Shown here one piece after another: positions 1 through 5,144 of a stretch of DNA of 5,144 bases. Position 1 is the stretch's first letter; every line of letters starts with the position of its first letter. Origin of the DNA: Burkholderiales bacterium. Lineage in GTDB: Bacteria; Pseudomonadota; Gammaproteobacteria; Burkholderiales; CAIKXV01. The stretch lies in contig JAIENF010000289.1 of assembly GCA_019751575.1 (NCBI GenBank), forward strand, positions 1 to 5,144, in the 5' to 3' direction. Below the pieces are notes generated by a model. The model ran no database searches. It saw only the letters and a list, made by a program, of their open reading frames with translations, and was not told the origin of the DNA. The translations under genes were made by a program, and so were the position numbers.

Positions 1-980
1 GCCTTGGGCTGTGCGCGGTTGACCGCGTTGCCCAGTCCGGTGGCGACGATGGTGACGCGGATCGAGTCGCCCATCTCTTCGTCGAACACCGAACCGACGA
101 TGGTGGTGGCGTCGTCGGCGAGGAATTCGCTGACGGTGTCCATCACCTCGTGGATCTCGCCCAGCTTCAGCTTGGACGCCGCGCCGGACACGTTGACCAG
201 CACGCCGCGCGCGTTGTTCAGGTCGATGTTCTCCAGCAGCGGGCATGCCACGGCCTGCTCGGCGGCGATCTTGGCACGGTCGACGCCGGAAGCGCTGCCC
301 GAACCCATCATCGCGATGCCGGTCTCGGACATCACCGTGCGCACGTCGGCGAAGTCGACGTTGATCATGCCGGGCAGGGTGATGATCTCGGCGATGCCGG
401 CGACCGCGCCGTGCAGCACTTCGTTCGCCGCCTTGAACGCGTCCTGCATCGTCACGTCGGCGCCAAGCACTTCCATCAGCTTGTCGTTCGGGATCACGAT
501 CAGCGAGTCGACGAACTGCGACAGCGCCTCGATGCCTTCCTGCGCGACGCGCACGCGCTTGCGCTCGAAGGTGAACGGCTTGGTCACCACGGCGATGGTC
601 AGGATGCCCATCTCCTTGGCGATCTCGGCCACCACCGGGGCTGCGCCGGTGCCGGTGCCGCCGCCCATGCCGGCGGTCAGGAACAGCATGTCCGCGCCGC
701 GGATCGCCTCGGCGATGCGCTCACGGTCCTCGAGCGCGGCCTGGCGCCCGATTTCGGGGTTCGCGCCCGCGCCCAGGCCCTTGGTCAGCGCGCTGCCCAG
801 GTGCAACTGGTTCTTCGACTGGCAGCGCTTCAGCGCCTGCGCATCGGTGTTCGCGCAGATGAACTCCACGCCGTGTACGCCACTGACGACCATGTGGTCG
901 ACCGCATTGCCGCCGCAGCCGCCCACGCCGATCACCTTGATCACCGCCTCTTGATTCGACGAATCGAGAATCTCGAACAT
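1..980 (-). CDS. ftsZ: cell division protein FtsZ (tubulin-like GTPase), C-terminus beyond the window
   Basis: The first 326 residues are present; the gene runs off the left edge at base 1. FtsZ polymerises with GTP into the cytoplasmic Z-ring that organises division. Seen in order: MFEILDSSNQEAVIKVIGVGG; nucleotide loop GVGGCGGNAV (18-27); CANTDAQAL (42-50); tubulin signature GGGTGTGAAP (106-115); T4-T5 region VVTKPFTFERKR (131-142); PNDKL (164-168); the catalytic T7 loop NVDFADVR (207-214) with Asp209 and Asp212; and MMGSGSASG followed by the C-terminal activation domain up to VTIVATGLGNAVNRAQPK. The disordered linker and the conserved tail that binds FtsA are missing only because of the window edge. 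Gly140 of the usual FEG-K motif is Arg here. The start is set by the ribosome binding site and homology. A 112-base gap separates it from ftsA, unlike the overlapping genes upstream. Confidence 0.97.
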   Translation of the reverse strand, partial: MFEILDSSNQEAVIKVIGVGGCGGNAVDHMVVSGVHGVEFICANTDAQALKRCQSKNQLHLGSALTKGLGAGANPEIGRQAALEDRERIAEAIRGADMLFLTAGMGGGTGTGAAPVVAEIAKEMGILTIAVVTKPFTFERKRVRVAQEGIEALSQFVDSLIVIPNDKLMEVLGADVTMQDAFKAANEVLHGAVAGIAEIITLPGMINVDFADVRTVMSETGIAMMGSGSASGVDRAKIAAEQAVACPLLENIDLNNARGVLVNVSGAASKLKLGEIHEVMDTVSEFLADDATTIVGSVFDEEMGDSIRVTIVATGLGNAVNRAQPK

Positions 981-986
981 CGATTT

Positions 987-994
987 CTCCTCTT
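987..994 (-). promoter_or_regulatory. strong ribosome binding site of ftsZ
   Basis: AAGAGGAG on the minus strand with a 6-base spacer to ATG 980. It is the best Shine-Dalgarno match in the window, which fits the high FtsZ level cells need. It selects ATG 980 over an in-frame ATG at 1010, ten codons upstream, which has no such site and would add MSSTRQEEKS before MFEI. Confidence 0.8.
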
Positions 995-1015
995 GCCGGG
1001 TTGAACTCATGTAAG

Positions 1016-1045
1016 TGCTGCCGATACCGTTGCTGCCGTGCTGCC
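1016..1045 (-). repeat. three copies of GGCAGCA in the ftsZ leader
   Basis: GGCAGCA occurs on the minus strand at 1039-1045, 1031-1037 and 1016-1022, all between the hairpin and the ftsZ start. The first two are separated by a single base; the third lies 15 bases further along. This could be chance in a GC-rich leader or a binding site cluster for a protein or RNA. No recognisable -35/-10 promoter pair was found in the 112-base gap, so an ftsZ promoter, if present, may lie inside ftsA. Confidence 0.3.
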
Positions 1046-1070
1046 GTCGCGTTGCTTCACCTTCTGCCGG

Positions 1071-1092
1071 GGCGCCCGCCGTGGCGGGCGCC
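1071..1092 (-). terminator. perfect GC-rich inverted repeat after ftsA (attenuator or processing hairpin, no U-tract)
   Basis: The arms GGCGCCCGCC (1071-1080) and GGCGGGCGCC (1083-1092) are exact 10-base reverse complements separated by 2 bases, so the RNA can form a stem of about 9 G-C pairs with a 4-base loop. It starts on the base right after the ftsA stop codon. The minus-strand sequence that follows begins CCGGCAGAAGG, with no run of T, so it is not a canonical intrinsic terminator, and ftsZ must still be expressed. It may act as a partial attenuator, a 3' stabiliser of the upstream mRNA, or an RNase processing site that separates ftsZ from ftsA. The structure is seen; its role is inferred. 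Confidence 0.6.
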
Positions 1093-2331
1093 TCAGAAAT
1101 TCCCCTGGAACCATCCCTTCAGGCTCGCCAGCGCATTGCCGACCGGCCCGCGCGAGGCGCGAGACGTCGACATCCGCATCACCTGCCGCTGCCCTGCCAC
1201 CAGCAGGCCGACGCCAGTGGCGAAGCGCGGGTTTCGCACCACCTCGGACAGGCCGCCGGCGTACTGCGGAACGCCGGCGCGCACCGGCATGTGGAACACC
1301 TCCTCGCCGAGCTCGACCATGCCGAGCATCGCCGCGCTGCCGCCGGTGATCACGATGCCGGAGGACAGCAGCTCCTCGTAGGCGGTGCGGCGCAACTCGG
1401 CCTGCACCAGCGAGTACAGCTCCTCGACCCGGGGCTCGATCACCTCGGCCAGCGTCTGGCGCGACATCTCGCGCGCGCCGCGGTCGCCGACGCCGGGAAC
1501 CTCGACCATTTCGCGCGCATCGGCCAGCTTGGCCAGCGCGCAGCCGTAGCGGACCTTGATGTCCTCGGCGTCCTTGGTCGGGGTGCGCAGCGCCATCGCG
1601 ATGTCGTTGGTGATCTGGTCGCCTGCGATCGGGATCACCGCGGTATGGCGGATCGCGCCCTGGGAGAACACCGCGATGTCGGTCGTGCCCCCGCCGATGT
1701 CCACCAGGCAGACGCCGAGGTCCTTTTCGTCCTCCGACAGCACCGCCCATGCCGAGGCCAGCGGCTGCAGGATCAGGTCCGCGACCTCGAGGCCGCAGCG
1801 GCGAACGCACTTGACGATGTTCTGCGCCGCCGAGACGGCGCCGGTGACGATGTGCACCTTCACCTCGAGCCGCACGCCGCTCATGCCCAGCGGCTCGCGC
1901 ACGTCCTCCTGCCCGTCGATGATGAATTCCTGGTTCAGGATGTGCAGGATCTGCTGGTCGTTCGGGATGCTCACCGCCTTGGCCGTCTCGATCACGCGGT
2001 CGACGTCGGTCTGGGTGACTTCCTTGTCCTTGATCGCCACCATGCCATGCGAGTTGAAGCTCTTGATGTGGCTGCCCGCGATGCCGGCATAGACATCCTT
2101 GATCTTGCAGTCGGCCATCAGCTCGGCTTCTTCCAGCGCGCGCTGGATCGAATGCACGGTCGAATCGATGTTGACGACCACGCCCTTCTTCAGGCCGCGC
2201 GACGGGTGCTGGCCCATGCCGATGATCTCGAGCTCGCCGCCCGGCCTCACCTCGGCGACGATCGCCACGATCTTCGACGTGCCGATGTCGAGGCCGACGA
2301 TCAGGTTCTTGCTGTCTCGGATCTTGCTCAT
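1093..2331 (-). CDS. ftsA: cell division protein FtsA (actin-like FtsZ membrane anchor)
   Basis: The 412-residue product (E. coli FtsA: 420) is an actin-fold ATP-binding protein that tethers FtsZ filaments to the inner membrane and recruits later divisome proteins. Visible parts: phosphate-1 loop GLDIGTSK (13-20); the 1C domain region of about 83-160, ending GMSGVRLEVKVHIVTGAVSA; phosphate-2 loop LVDIGGGTTDIAVF (209-222); the motif IPIAGDQITNDIAMALRTP (233-251); the adenosine motif SGIVITGGSAAMLGM (324-338); a variable linker of about 381-401; and a C-terminal amphipathic membrane-targeting helix, SLKGWFQGNF (403-412). ATG 2331 is chosen because homology starts at [19 protein letters not shown] lies 8 bases upstream, and the ATG overlaps the ftsQ stop. 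The frame stays open upstream to 2826 through ftsQ, but that extension has no homology. The TGA stop (1095-1093) directly touches a strong inverted repeat. Confidence 0.97.
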   Translation of the reverse strand: MSKIRDSKNLIVGLDIGTSKIVAIVAEVRPGGELEIIGMGQHPSRGLKKGVVVNIDSTVHSIQRALEEAELMADCKIKDVYAGIAGSHIKSFNSHGMVAIKDKEVTQTDVDRVIETAKAVSIPNDQQILHILNQEFIIDGQEDVREPLGMSGVRLEVKVHIVTGAVSAAQNIVKCVRRCGLEVADLILQPLASAWAVLSEDEKDLGVCLVDIGGGTTDIAVFSQGAIRHTAVIPIAGDQITNDIAMALRTPTKDAEDIKVRYGCALAKLADAREMVEVPGVGDRGAREMSRQTLAEVIEPRVEELYSLVQAELRRTAYEELLSSGIVITGGSAAMLGMVELGEEVFHMPVRAGVPQYAGGLSEVVRNPRFATGVGLLVAGQRQVMRMSTSRASRGPVGNALASLKGWFQGNF

Positions 2332-3119
2332 GACCGGCGCTCCACAGGTTTCGGTTCGACGCCGCGCGGGCTCGGCCTGCCATCGCCGCGTCTGTCTTTC
2401 CCGGCTTCGCGCGCCTCGCTGATGCGCACCGCGAATCCGTTGGGGTAGCGGAGGTCGACGTAGTCCAGGCGCGTGGACACCGGCGCGACCGTGCCCTCGT
2501 AGACCGACAGGAAGGTCGCCATCCGCTCGTTGACCTGGTCCCGGCCCAGCTTCAGCAGCAGCCCGCTGGTCAGGCGCAGCTCCCAGGCACGGCGCTGCGA
2601 CAGCGTGACCTCGGCCGGCGCCTGGCGCACCCGCGCGAGTTCGTCGCGGAACCAGGCATAGCGGCGCGCGATCTCGGCGGCGCTGCCGGGGGGGCCGTTG
2701 AACACCGGCAGCCTTGCATCCGACGCGGCAGAGAACACTTCGCCATGCGAATTGACCAGCCCGGAGTCGCCCCAGCGGGCGATCGCGACATGCTCGTCGA
2801 GCACGACATGCAGCCCGTCCGGCCACACCCGGCGCACTTCCACCCGGCGCACCCAGGGCAGGCGTTCGAAGGCCTGGCGCGCGCCGGCGATGTCGACGGT
2901 GAAGAAGTTACCGGTGAGCTGCTTGCGCACCGTGGCTTCGATCTGCTCGCGGGTCACGTGCTGCAGTTCGCCCAGCACGCGCACTTCCTTGATCGGGAAC
3001 ACCGGCAGGTGGATGACCAGGAAGAACAGCGAATAGAGCCCGAGCACCGTGGCGATGCCGTACAGCGTGTTCGCCGCCGCGTTGAGCAGCGCAGGCCGGT
3101 CCCAGGCATCAGCCAACAT
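2328..3119 (-). CDS. ftsQ: cell division protein FtsQ (divisome scaffold, POTRA domain)
   Basis: The 263-residue bitopic inner-membrane protein links early and late divisome parts and, in the family, binds FtsB/FtsL in the periplasm. Seen here: a short cytoplasmic N-terminus; one membrane helix at about 18-38 ([21 protein letters not shown] region); a POTRA domain from about 40 ([17 protein letters not shown]) to about 108, including the conserved [19 protein letters not shown]; then the beta domain ending [15 protein letters not shown] (218-232), the family's D-RY-NG-AV signature. The last ~30 residues (234-263) are rich in Arg, Lys and Pro and probably disordered. E. coli FtsQ has 276 residues. 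The start ATG 3119 has GGAG 7 bases upstream and lies inside the ddlB 3' end. The TGA stop overlaps the ftsA ATG (ATGA), indicating coupling. Function is from family knowledge; domain limits are estimated by eye. Confidence 0.94.
   Translation of the reverse strand: MLADAWDRPALLNAAANTLYGIATVLGLYSLFFLVIHLPVFPIKEVRVLGELQHVTREQIEATVRKQLTGNFFTVDIAGARQAFERLPWVRRVEVRRVWPDGLHVVLDEHVAIARWGDSGLVNSHGEVFSAASDARLPVFNGPPGSAAEIARRYAWFRDELARVRQAPAEVTLSQRRAWELRLTSGLLLKLGRDQVNERMATFLSVYEGTVAPVSTRLDYVDLRYPNGFAVRISEAREAGKDRRGDGRPSPRGVEPKPVERRS
2340..2343 (-). promoter_or_regulatory. ribosome binding site of ftsA, inside the ftsQ 3' end
   Basis: GGAG on the minus strand, 8 bases before ATG 2331. It fixes the MSKIRDS start against the much longer open frame upstream. 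With the ATGA overlap it implies that ribosomes finishing ftsQ can restart on ftsA. Confidence 0.65.
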
Positions 3120-4029
3120 GGGCCATCTCCAGGATGCGCAGCACCAGCTGCTCGAACGACAGGCCAGCCTGGCGCGCGGCCATCGGCACCAGGCTGTGGC
3201 CGGTCATGCCGGGCGAGGTGTTCATCTCCAGCATCTGCACGCTGCCGTCGTCGCGCAGGATCAGGTCGGCACGGCCCCAGCCCTCGCAGCCGAGCAGCGC
3301 GGCTGCGCGCAGGGTGAGCGCCTGGATCTCCGCCTCCTGCGCCGCATCGAGGCCGCTCGGGCAGTGGTAGCGGGTCTCGTCGCTGAAGTACTTGTTCTGG
3401 TAGTCGTAGTTGCCCTGCGGCGCCTCGATGCGGACCAGCGGCAGCGCCTGGGTGCCGAGGAAACCGGCGGTCAGTTCGCGTCCCGCGATGAACGCCTCGG
3501 CCAGCACCAGCGGGTCGAACGAGGCCGCGTGCTGCCAGGCCGCGCGCACCTGGGAGACATCGGTCACCTTCGTCAGGCCGAGCGTCGATCCCTCGCGGCC
3601 CGGCTTCACGATCATCGGAAGCCCGACCTTCGCGACGACGGCGGCCGGATCGGACGCGGCGGTCAGCACCTCCCATGCCGGGGTGGGCACGCCACCGGCG
3701 ACCCAGACCATCTTCGTGCGCAGCTTGTCCATCGACAGCGCGGACGCCGCGACGCCGCTGCCCGTGTACGGGATGCCGAGCAGTTCGAGCGCGCCCTGCA
3801 CCGTGCCGTCCTCGCCATAGCGGCCGTGCAGCGAGATGAACGCCCGGTCGAAACCTTCGGCCGCCAGTTCGAACACGCTGCGCTCGGCCGGATCGAACGG
3901 ATGCGCATCGACGCCGCTGGCACGCAGCGCCGCCAGCACTGCATTGCCCGACAGCAGCGAGATCTCGCGCTCCGCGCTACGCCCGCCGAGCAGGACCGCC
4001 ACCTTGCCGAACTTCGCCATGCCGCTCAT
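3109..4029 (-). CDS. ddlB: D-alanine--D-alanine ligase (DdlB type)
   Basis: The 306-residue product joins two D-alanines using ATP; the dipeptide is the terminal part of the peptidoglycan stem peptide. The length matches E. coli DdlB. The N-terminal motif [16 protein letters not shown] carries the catalytic Glu (Glu20, equivalent to E. coli Glu15). The ATP-grasp domain has [13 protein letters not shown], the omega-loop pair Lys213-Tyr214 within [15 protein letters not shown], Arg253 and Asp255 in GWGRADLIL, and the metal-binding Glu268 and Asn270 in [16 protein letters not shown], with Ser279. The Tyr at 214 fits a D-Ala-D-Ala ligase rather than a D-Ala-D-Lac (VanA-like) enzyme. The reading frame is open far upstream across murB, but homology begins only here. 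I chose ATG 4029 (TAATG junction, well-placed GGAG) over ATG 4020, which would give 303 residues. The end overlaps ftsQ by 11 bases. Confidence 0.96.
   Translation of the reverse strand: MSGMAKFGKVAVLLGGRSAEREISLLSGNAVLAALRASGVDAHPFDPAERSVFELAAEGFDRAFISLHGRYGEDGTVQGALELLGIPYTGSGVAASALSMDKLRTKMVWVAGGVPTPAWEVLTAASDPAAVVAKVGLPMIVKPGREGSTLGLTKVTDVSQVRAAWQHAASFDPLVLAEAFIAGRELTAGFLGTQALPLVRIEAPQGNYDYQNKYFSDETRYHCPSGLDAAQEAEIQALTLRAAALLGCEGWGRADLILRDDGSVQMLEMNTSPGMTGHSLVPMAARQAGLSFEQLVLRILEMAHVG
3127..3130 (-). promoter_or_regulatory. ribosome binding site of ftsQ, inside the ddlB 3' end
   Basis: GGAG on the minus strand, 7 bases before the ftsQ ATG at 3119, embedded in the codons for the DdlB C-terminal LEM. 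It supports the MLADAW start. Confidence 0.65.
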
Positions 4030-5015
4030 TATGCCTCTCCCACGATGCGTACTTCCGGCACCAGTTCGATGCCGGTCTGCTGCAGGACGCGCTCGCGTAC
4101 CGAAGCGATCAGCGCCTCTATGTCGGACGCAGTCGCGCCGCCGCGGTTGACGATGAAATTCGCATGGCGCACCGATACCTCGGCACCGCCGATCGACAGG
4201 CCCTTGAGCCCGCACGACTCGATCAGCCGCGCCGCGTGGTCGCCGTTGGGATTGCGGAACACGGAGCCTGCGTTGGGTTGCTGCTGCGGCTGGGTCGCGA
4301 TGCGGCGCGACGGGAACTCCTTGATCCGTGCGCGGGAACGCGCACCGTCCCCGGCGTCCAGGCGAAGGGTGGCACCGATGAACCACGCGTCCACGCCCAG
4401 CACCGGTACCGGGGCCGCTGCCGAGGACCCGGGCGTGCCTGGCCGTGCGATCGCGACATGGCGGTAGCCGACGTCGAAGGCATCCGGCATCCGCTCGATG
4501 ATTTCCCCGTCGCGGGTGAGCAGCCGGGCCCGCGTCACCCGGTCCCAGGTCTGGCCACCGTAGCAGCCGGCATTCATCGCGAGCGCACCGCCCATGGTGC
4601 CCGGGATGCCGGCCAGGAACTCCGCGCCTTCCAGTCCGTGCATGGCCGCGAAGCGCGCGACCTTCGGGCAGGCCACGCCGGCCTCGAAAGACACGTCGAC
4701 CGGCGCCTCTCCAGGCGTCGACGCAGGCAACAGTGCAACCGACGACAGCACGCCGTGCAACAGGACCACCGTGCCGCGGAAGCCCCGGTCGCGCACCAGC
4801 AGGTTGCTGCCCAGGCCGACCACCAGCAGCGGCTCGCCCTGCGGGATCGTCCGCACGAACGCAGCGAAGTCGTCGAGGTCCGCCGGCACGTAAACCCGGT
4901 CGGCGCTGCCGCCGGCCCGCCAGCTCACGTGCCTGGCCATGGCCACGCCGGTGCGGAGCACGCCGCGCAGCGACGACGGCCCGGGATCGAGATGGAGGGC
5001 TTCGGCCATGTTCAT
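4029..5015 (-). CDS. murB: UDP-N-acetylenolpyruvoylglucosamine reductase
   Basis: The 328-residue product is a cytoplasmic FAD enzyme that reduces UDP-GlcNAc-enolpyruvate to UDP-MurNAc with NADPH, the step before MurC. The FAD-binding domain is visible as WRAGGSAD (32-39), [11 protein letters not shown] (66-76) and [15 protein letters not shown] (136-150). The expected catalytic residues are present: Arg185 in GYRH, Ser251 in [18 protein letters not shown], and Glu321 in LVPEVRIVG. The GSVFRNP-type motif followed by GGAEVS-HANFIVN (276-290) is the common short-form layout. Two Pro/Ala-rich stretches, about 96-106 and 190-207, look like loop insertions compared with typical homologues. The start is ATG at 5015, inside the murC stop (ATGA); a second in-frame ATG at 5009 is possible. 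No strong ribosome binding site precedes it, so coupling to murC translation is likely. The TAA stop shares one base with the ddlB start. Confidence 0.95.
   Translation of the reverse strand: MNMAEALHLDPGPSSLRGVLRTGVAMARHVSWRAGGSADRVYVPADLDDFAAFVRTIPQGEPLLVVGLGSNLLVRDRGFRGTVVLLHGVLSSVALLPASTPGEAPVDVSFEAGVACPKVARFAAMHGLEGAEFLAGIPGTMGGALAMNAGCYGGQTWDRVTRARLLTRDGEIIERMPDAFDVGYRHVAIARPGTPGSSAAAPVPVLGVDAWFIGATLRLDAGDGARSRARIKEFPSRRIATQPQQQPNAGSVFRNPNGDHAARLIESCGLKGLSIGGAEVSVRHANFIVNRGGATASDIEALIASVRERVLQQTGIELVPEVRIVGEA
4034..4041 (-). promoter_or_regulatory. ribosome binding site of ddlB, inside the murB 3' end
   Basis: GGGAGAGG on the minus strand; its GGAG lies 7 bases before ATG 4029. For the alternative ATG at 4020 only a weak GAGCGG is available, so this site favours the 4029 start. 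It lies within the last murB codons. Confidence 0.7.
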
Positions 5016-5144
5016 CCCGCCGCCTGCTGCAGGGCACGCAACTGGGCCGGCACGCCGCCGATCGAGCCGGCGCCCATGGTCAGCACGACATCGCCGGGCT
5101 GCACGATCGCCGCGATCGCCCGCGGCAGGTCTCCGATCGATTCG
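5012..5144 (-). CDS. murC: UDP-N-acetylmuramate--L-alanine ligase, C-terminal end only (partial)
   Basis: Only the last 43 codons and a TGA stop (5014-5012) are in the window; the 5' part lies beyond the right edge. The visible end reads [10 protein letters not shown], then a segment with [13 protein letters not shown], and finishes ALQQAAG. The GD-V-L-x-GAG-SIG motif is typical of the C-terminal domain of Mur ligases of the MurC type. MurC is the cytoplasmic ATP-dependent ligase that adds L-alanine to UDP-MurNAc, the product of MurB, which is the next gene. Its stop overlaps the murB start as ATGA (4 bases), so the two are probably translationally coupled. The assignment rests on the motif plus gene order (murC-murB-ddlB is standard in the dcw cluster). 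Catalytic and ATP-binding parts cannot be checked here. Confidence 0.88.
   Translation of the reverse strand, partial: ESIGDLPRAIAAIVQPGDVVLTMGAGSIGGVPAQLRALQQAAG

Noticed and set aside
14..27. Inverted repeat CGCGGT-TG-ACCGCG
   Set aside because: The 6-base arms lie inside the ftsZ coding sequence (NAVNRA codons). Arms this short are common by chance at this GC content.
4..1004. Long plus-strand open frames opposite ftsZ (4-954 and 150-1004)
   Set aside because: They are antisense to a clear FtsZ and carry low-complexity Ser/Thr/Ala- or His/Asp/Arg-rich translations with no recognisable domain. Such mirror frames are expected in GC-rich genes with G/C third positions.
1015..2448. 477-codon plus-strand open frame opposite ftsA
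   Set aside because: Its translation is His/Asp/Leu/Arg-rich and runs through the ftsZ-ftsA gap into ftsQ. It has no domain and no convincing start site, so it is a shadow of ftsA.
2332..2826. Upstream extension of the ftsA frame through ftsQ
   Set aside because: The extra 165 codons are an Arg-rich, out-of-frame reading of ftsQ. The ribosome binding site, ATGA junction and homology all place the start at 2331.
3049..4467. 472-codon plus-strand open frame opposite ftsQ, ddlB and murB
   Set aside because: It crosses three well-supported genes on the other strand, has biased composition and shows no motifs.
4030..5037. Upstream extension of the ddlB frame through murB (642-codon frame in total)
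   Set aside because: Similarity to DdlB starts only at [13 protein letters not shown] near 4029. The extension is an out-of-frame reading of murB, so it is not a fusion protein.
5104..5143. Repeated CGATCG/GCGATCGC-like palindromes
   Set aside because: They fall in murC codons for Ala/Ile repeats (AIAAI) and are explained by codon choice. The window edge prevents seeing a wider pattern.

Overview
This window is the 3' half of a division and cell wall (dcw) gene cluster. Every gene is on the minus strand. In transcription order (high to low coordinates) it reads murC (last 43 codons only), murB, ddlB, ftsQ, ftsA, ftsZ (first 326 codons). This is the order known from Gram-negative Proteobacteria. 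Base composition is strongly GC-rich, with mostly G or C at third codon positions. FtsA and FtsZ read more like the Betaproteobacterial versions I remember than those of Xanthomonadales or enterics (for example FtsZ starting MFEI..., with ICANTDAQAL and KRVRVAQEG). I therefore infer a high-GC betaproteobacterium, with moderate confidence and from memory of the families only.

Layout: 5144-5012 is the murC 3' end. 5015-4029 is murB, overlapping murC by 4 bases (ATGA). 4029-3109 is ddlB, sharing one base with the murB stop (TAATG). 3119-2328 is ftsQ, overlapping ddlB by 11 bases. 2331-1093 is ftsA, overlapping ftsQ by 4 bases (ATGA). Then comes the only real gap in the window, 112 bases (1092-981), which starts with a perfect GC-rich inverted repeat directly against the ftsA stop. 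ftsZ runs from 980 off the left edge. No stretch over 300 bases lacks a gene.

Function: MurB, MurC and DdlB make the cytoplasmic peptidoglycan precursor: UDP-MurNAc formation, L-Ala addition, and the D-Ala-D-Ala dipeptide. FtsZ, FtsA and FtsQ build the divisome: the cytoplasmic GTPase ring, its membrane anchor, and the inner-membrane/periplasmic scaffold. The junctions suggest one polycistronic mRNA with translational coupling from murC to ftsA, and ftsZ set apart by a hairpin and its own strong ribosome binding site. That fits the usual need for much more FtsZ than FtsQ or FtsA.

Novelty: I see no mobile element, CRISPR, RNA gene or unknown system. This is conserved core-genome sequence. The points worth a second look are the ftsA-ftsZ hairpin, a short triple repeat in the ftsZ leader, a Gly-to-Arg change in an FtsZ nucleotide-site loop, and small differences in MurB and FtsQ.
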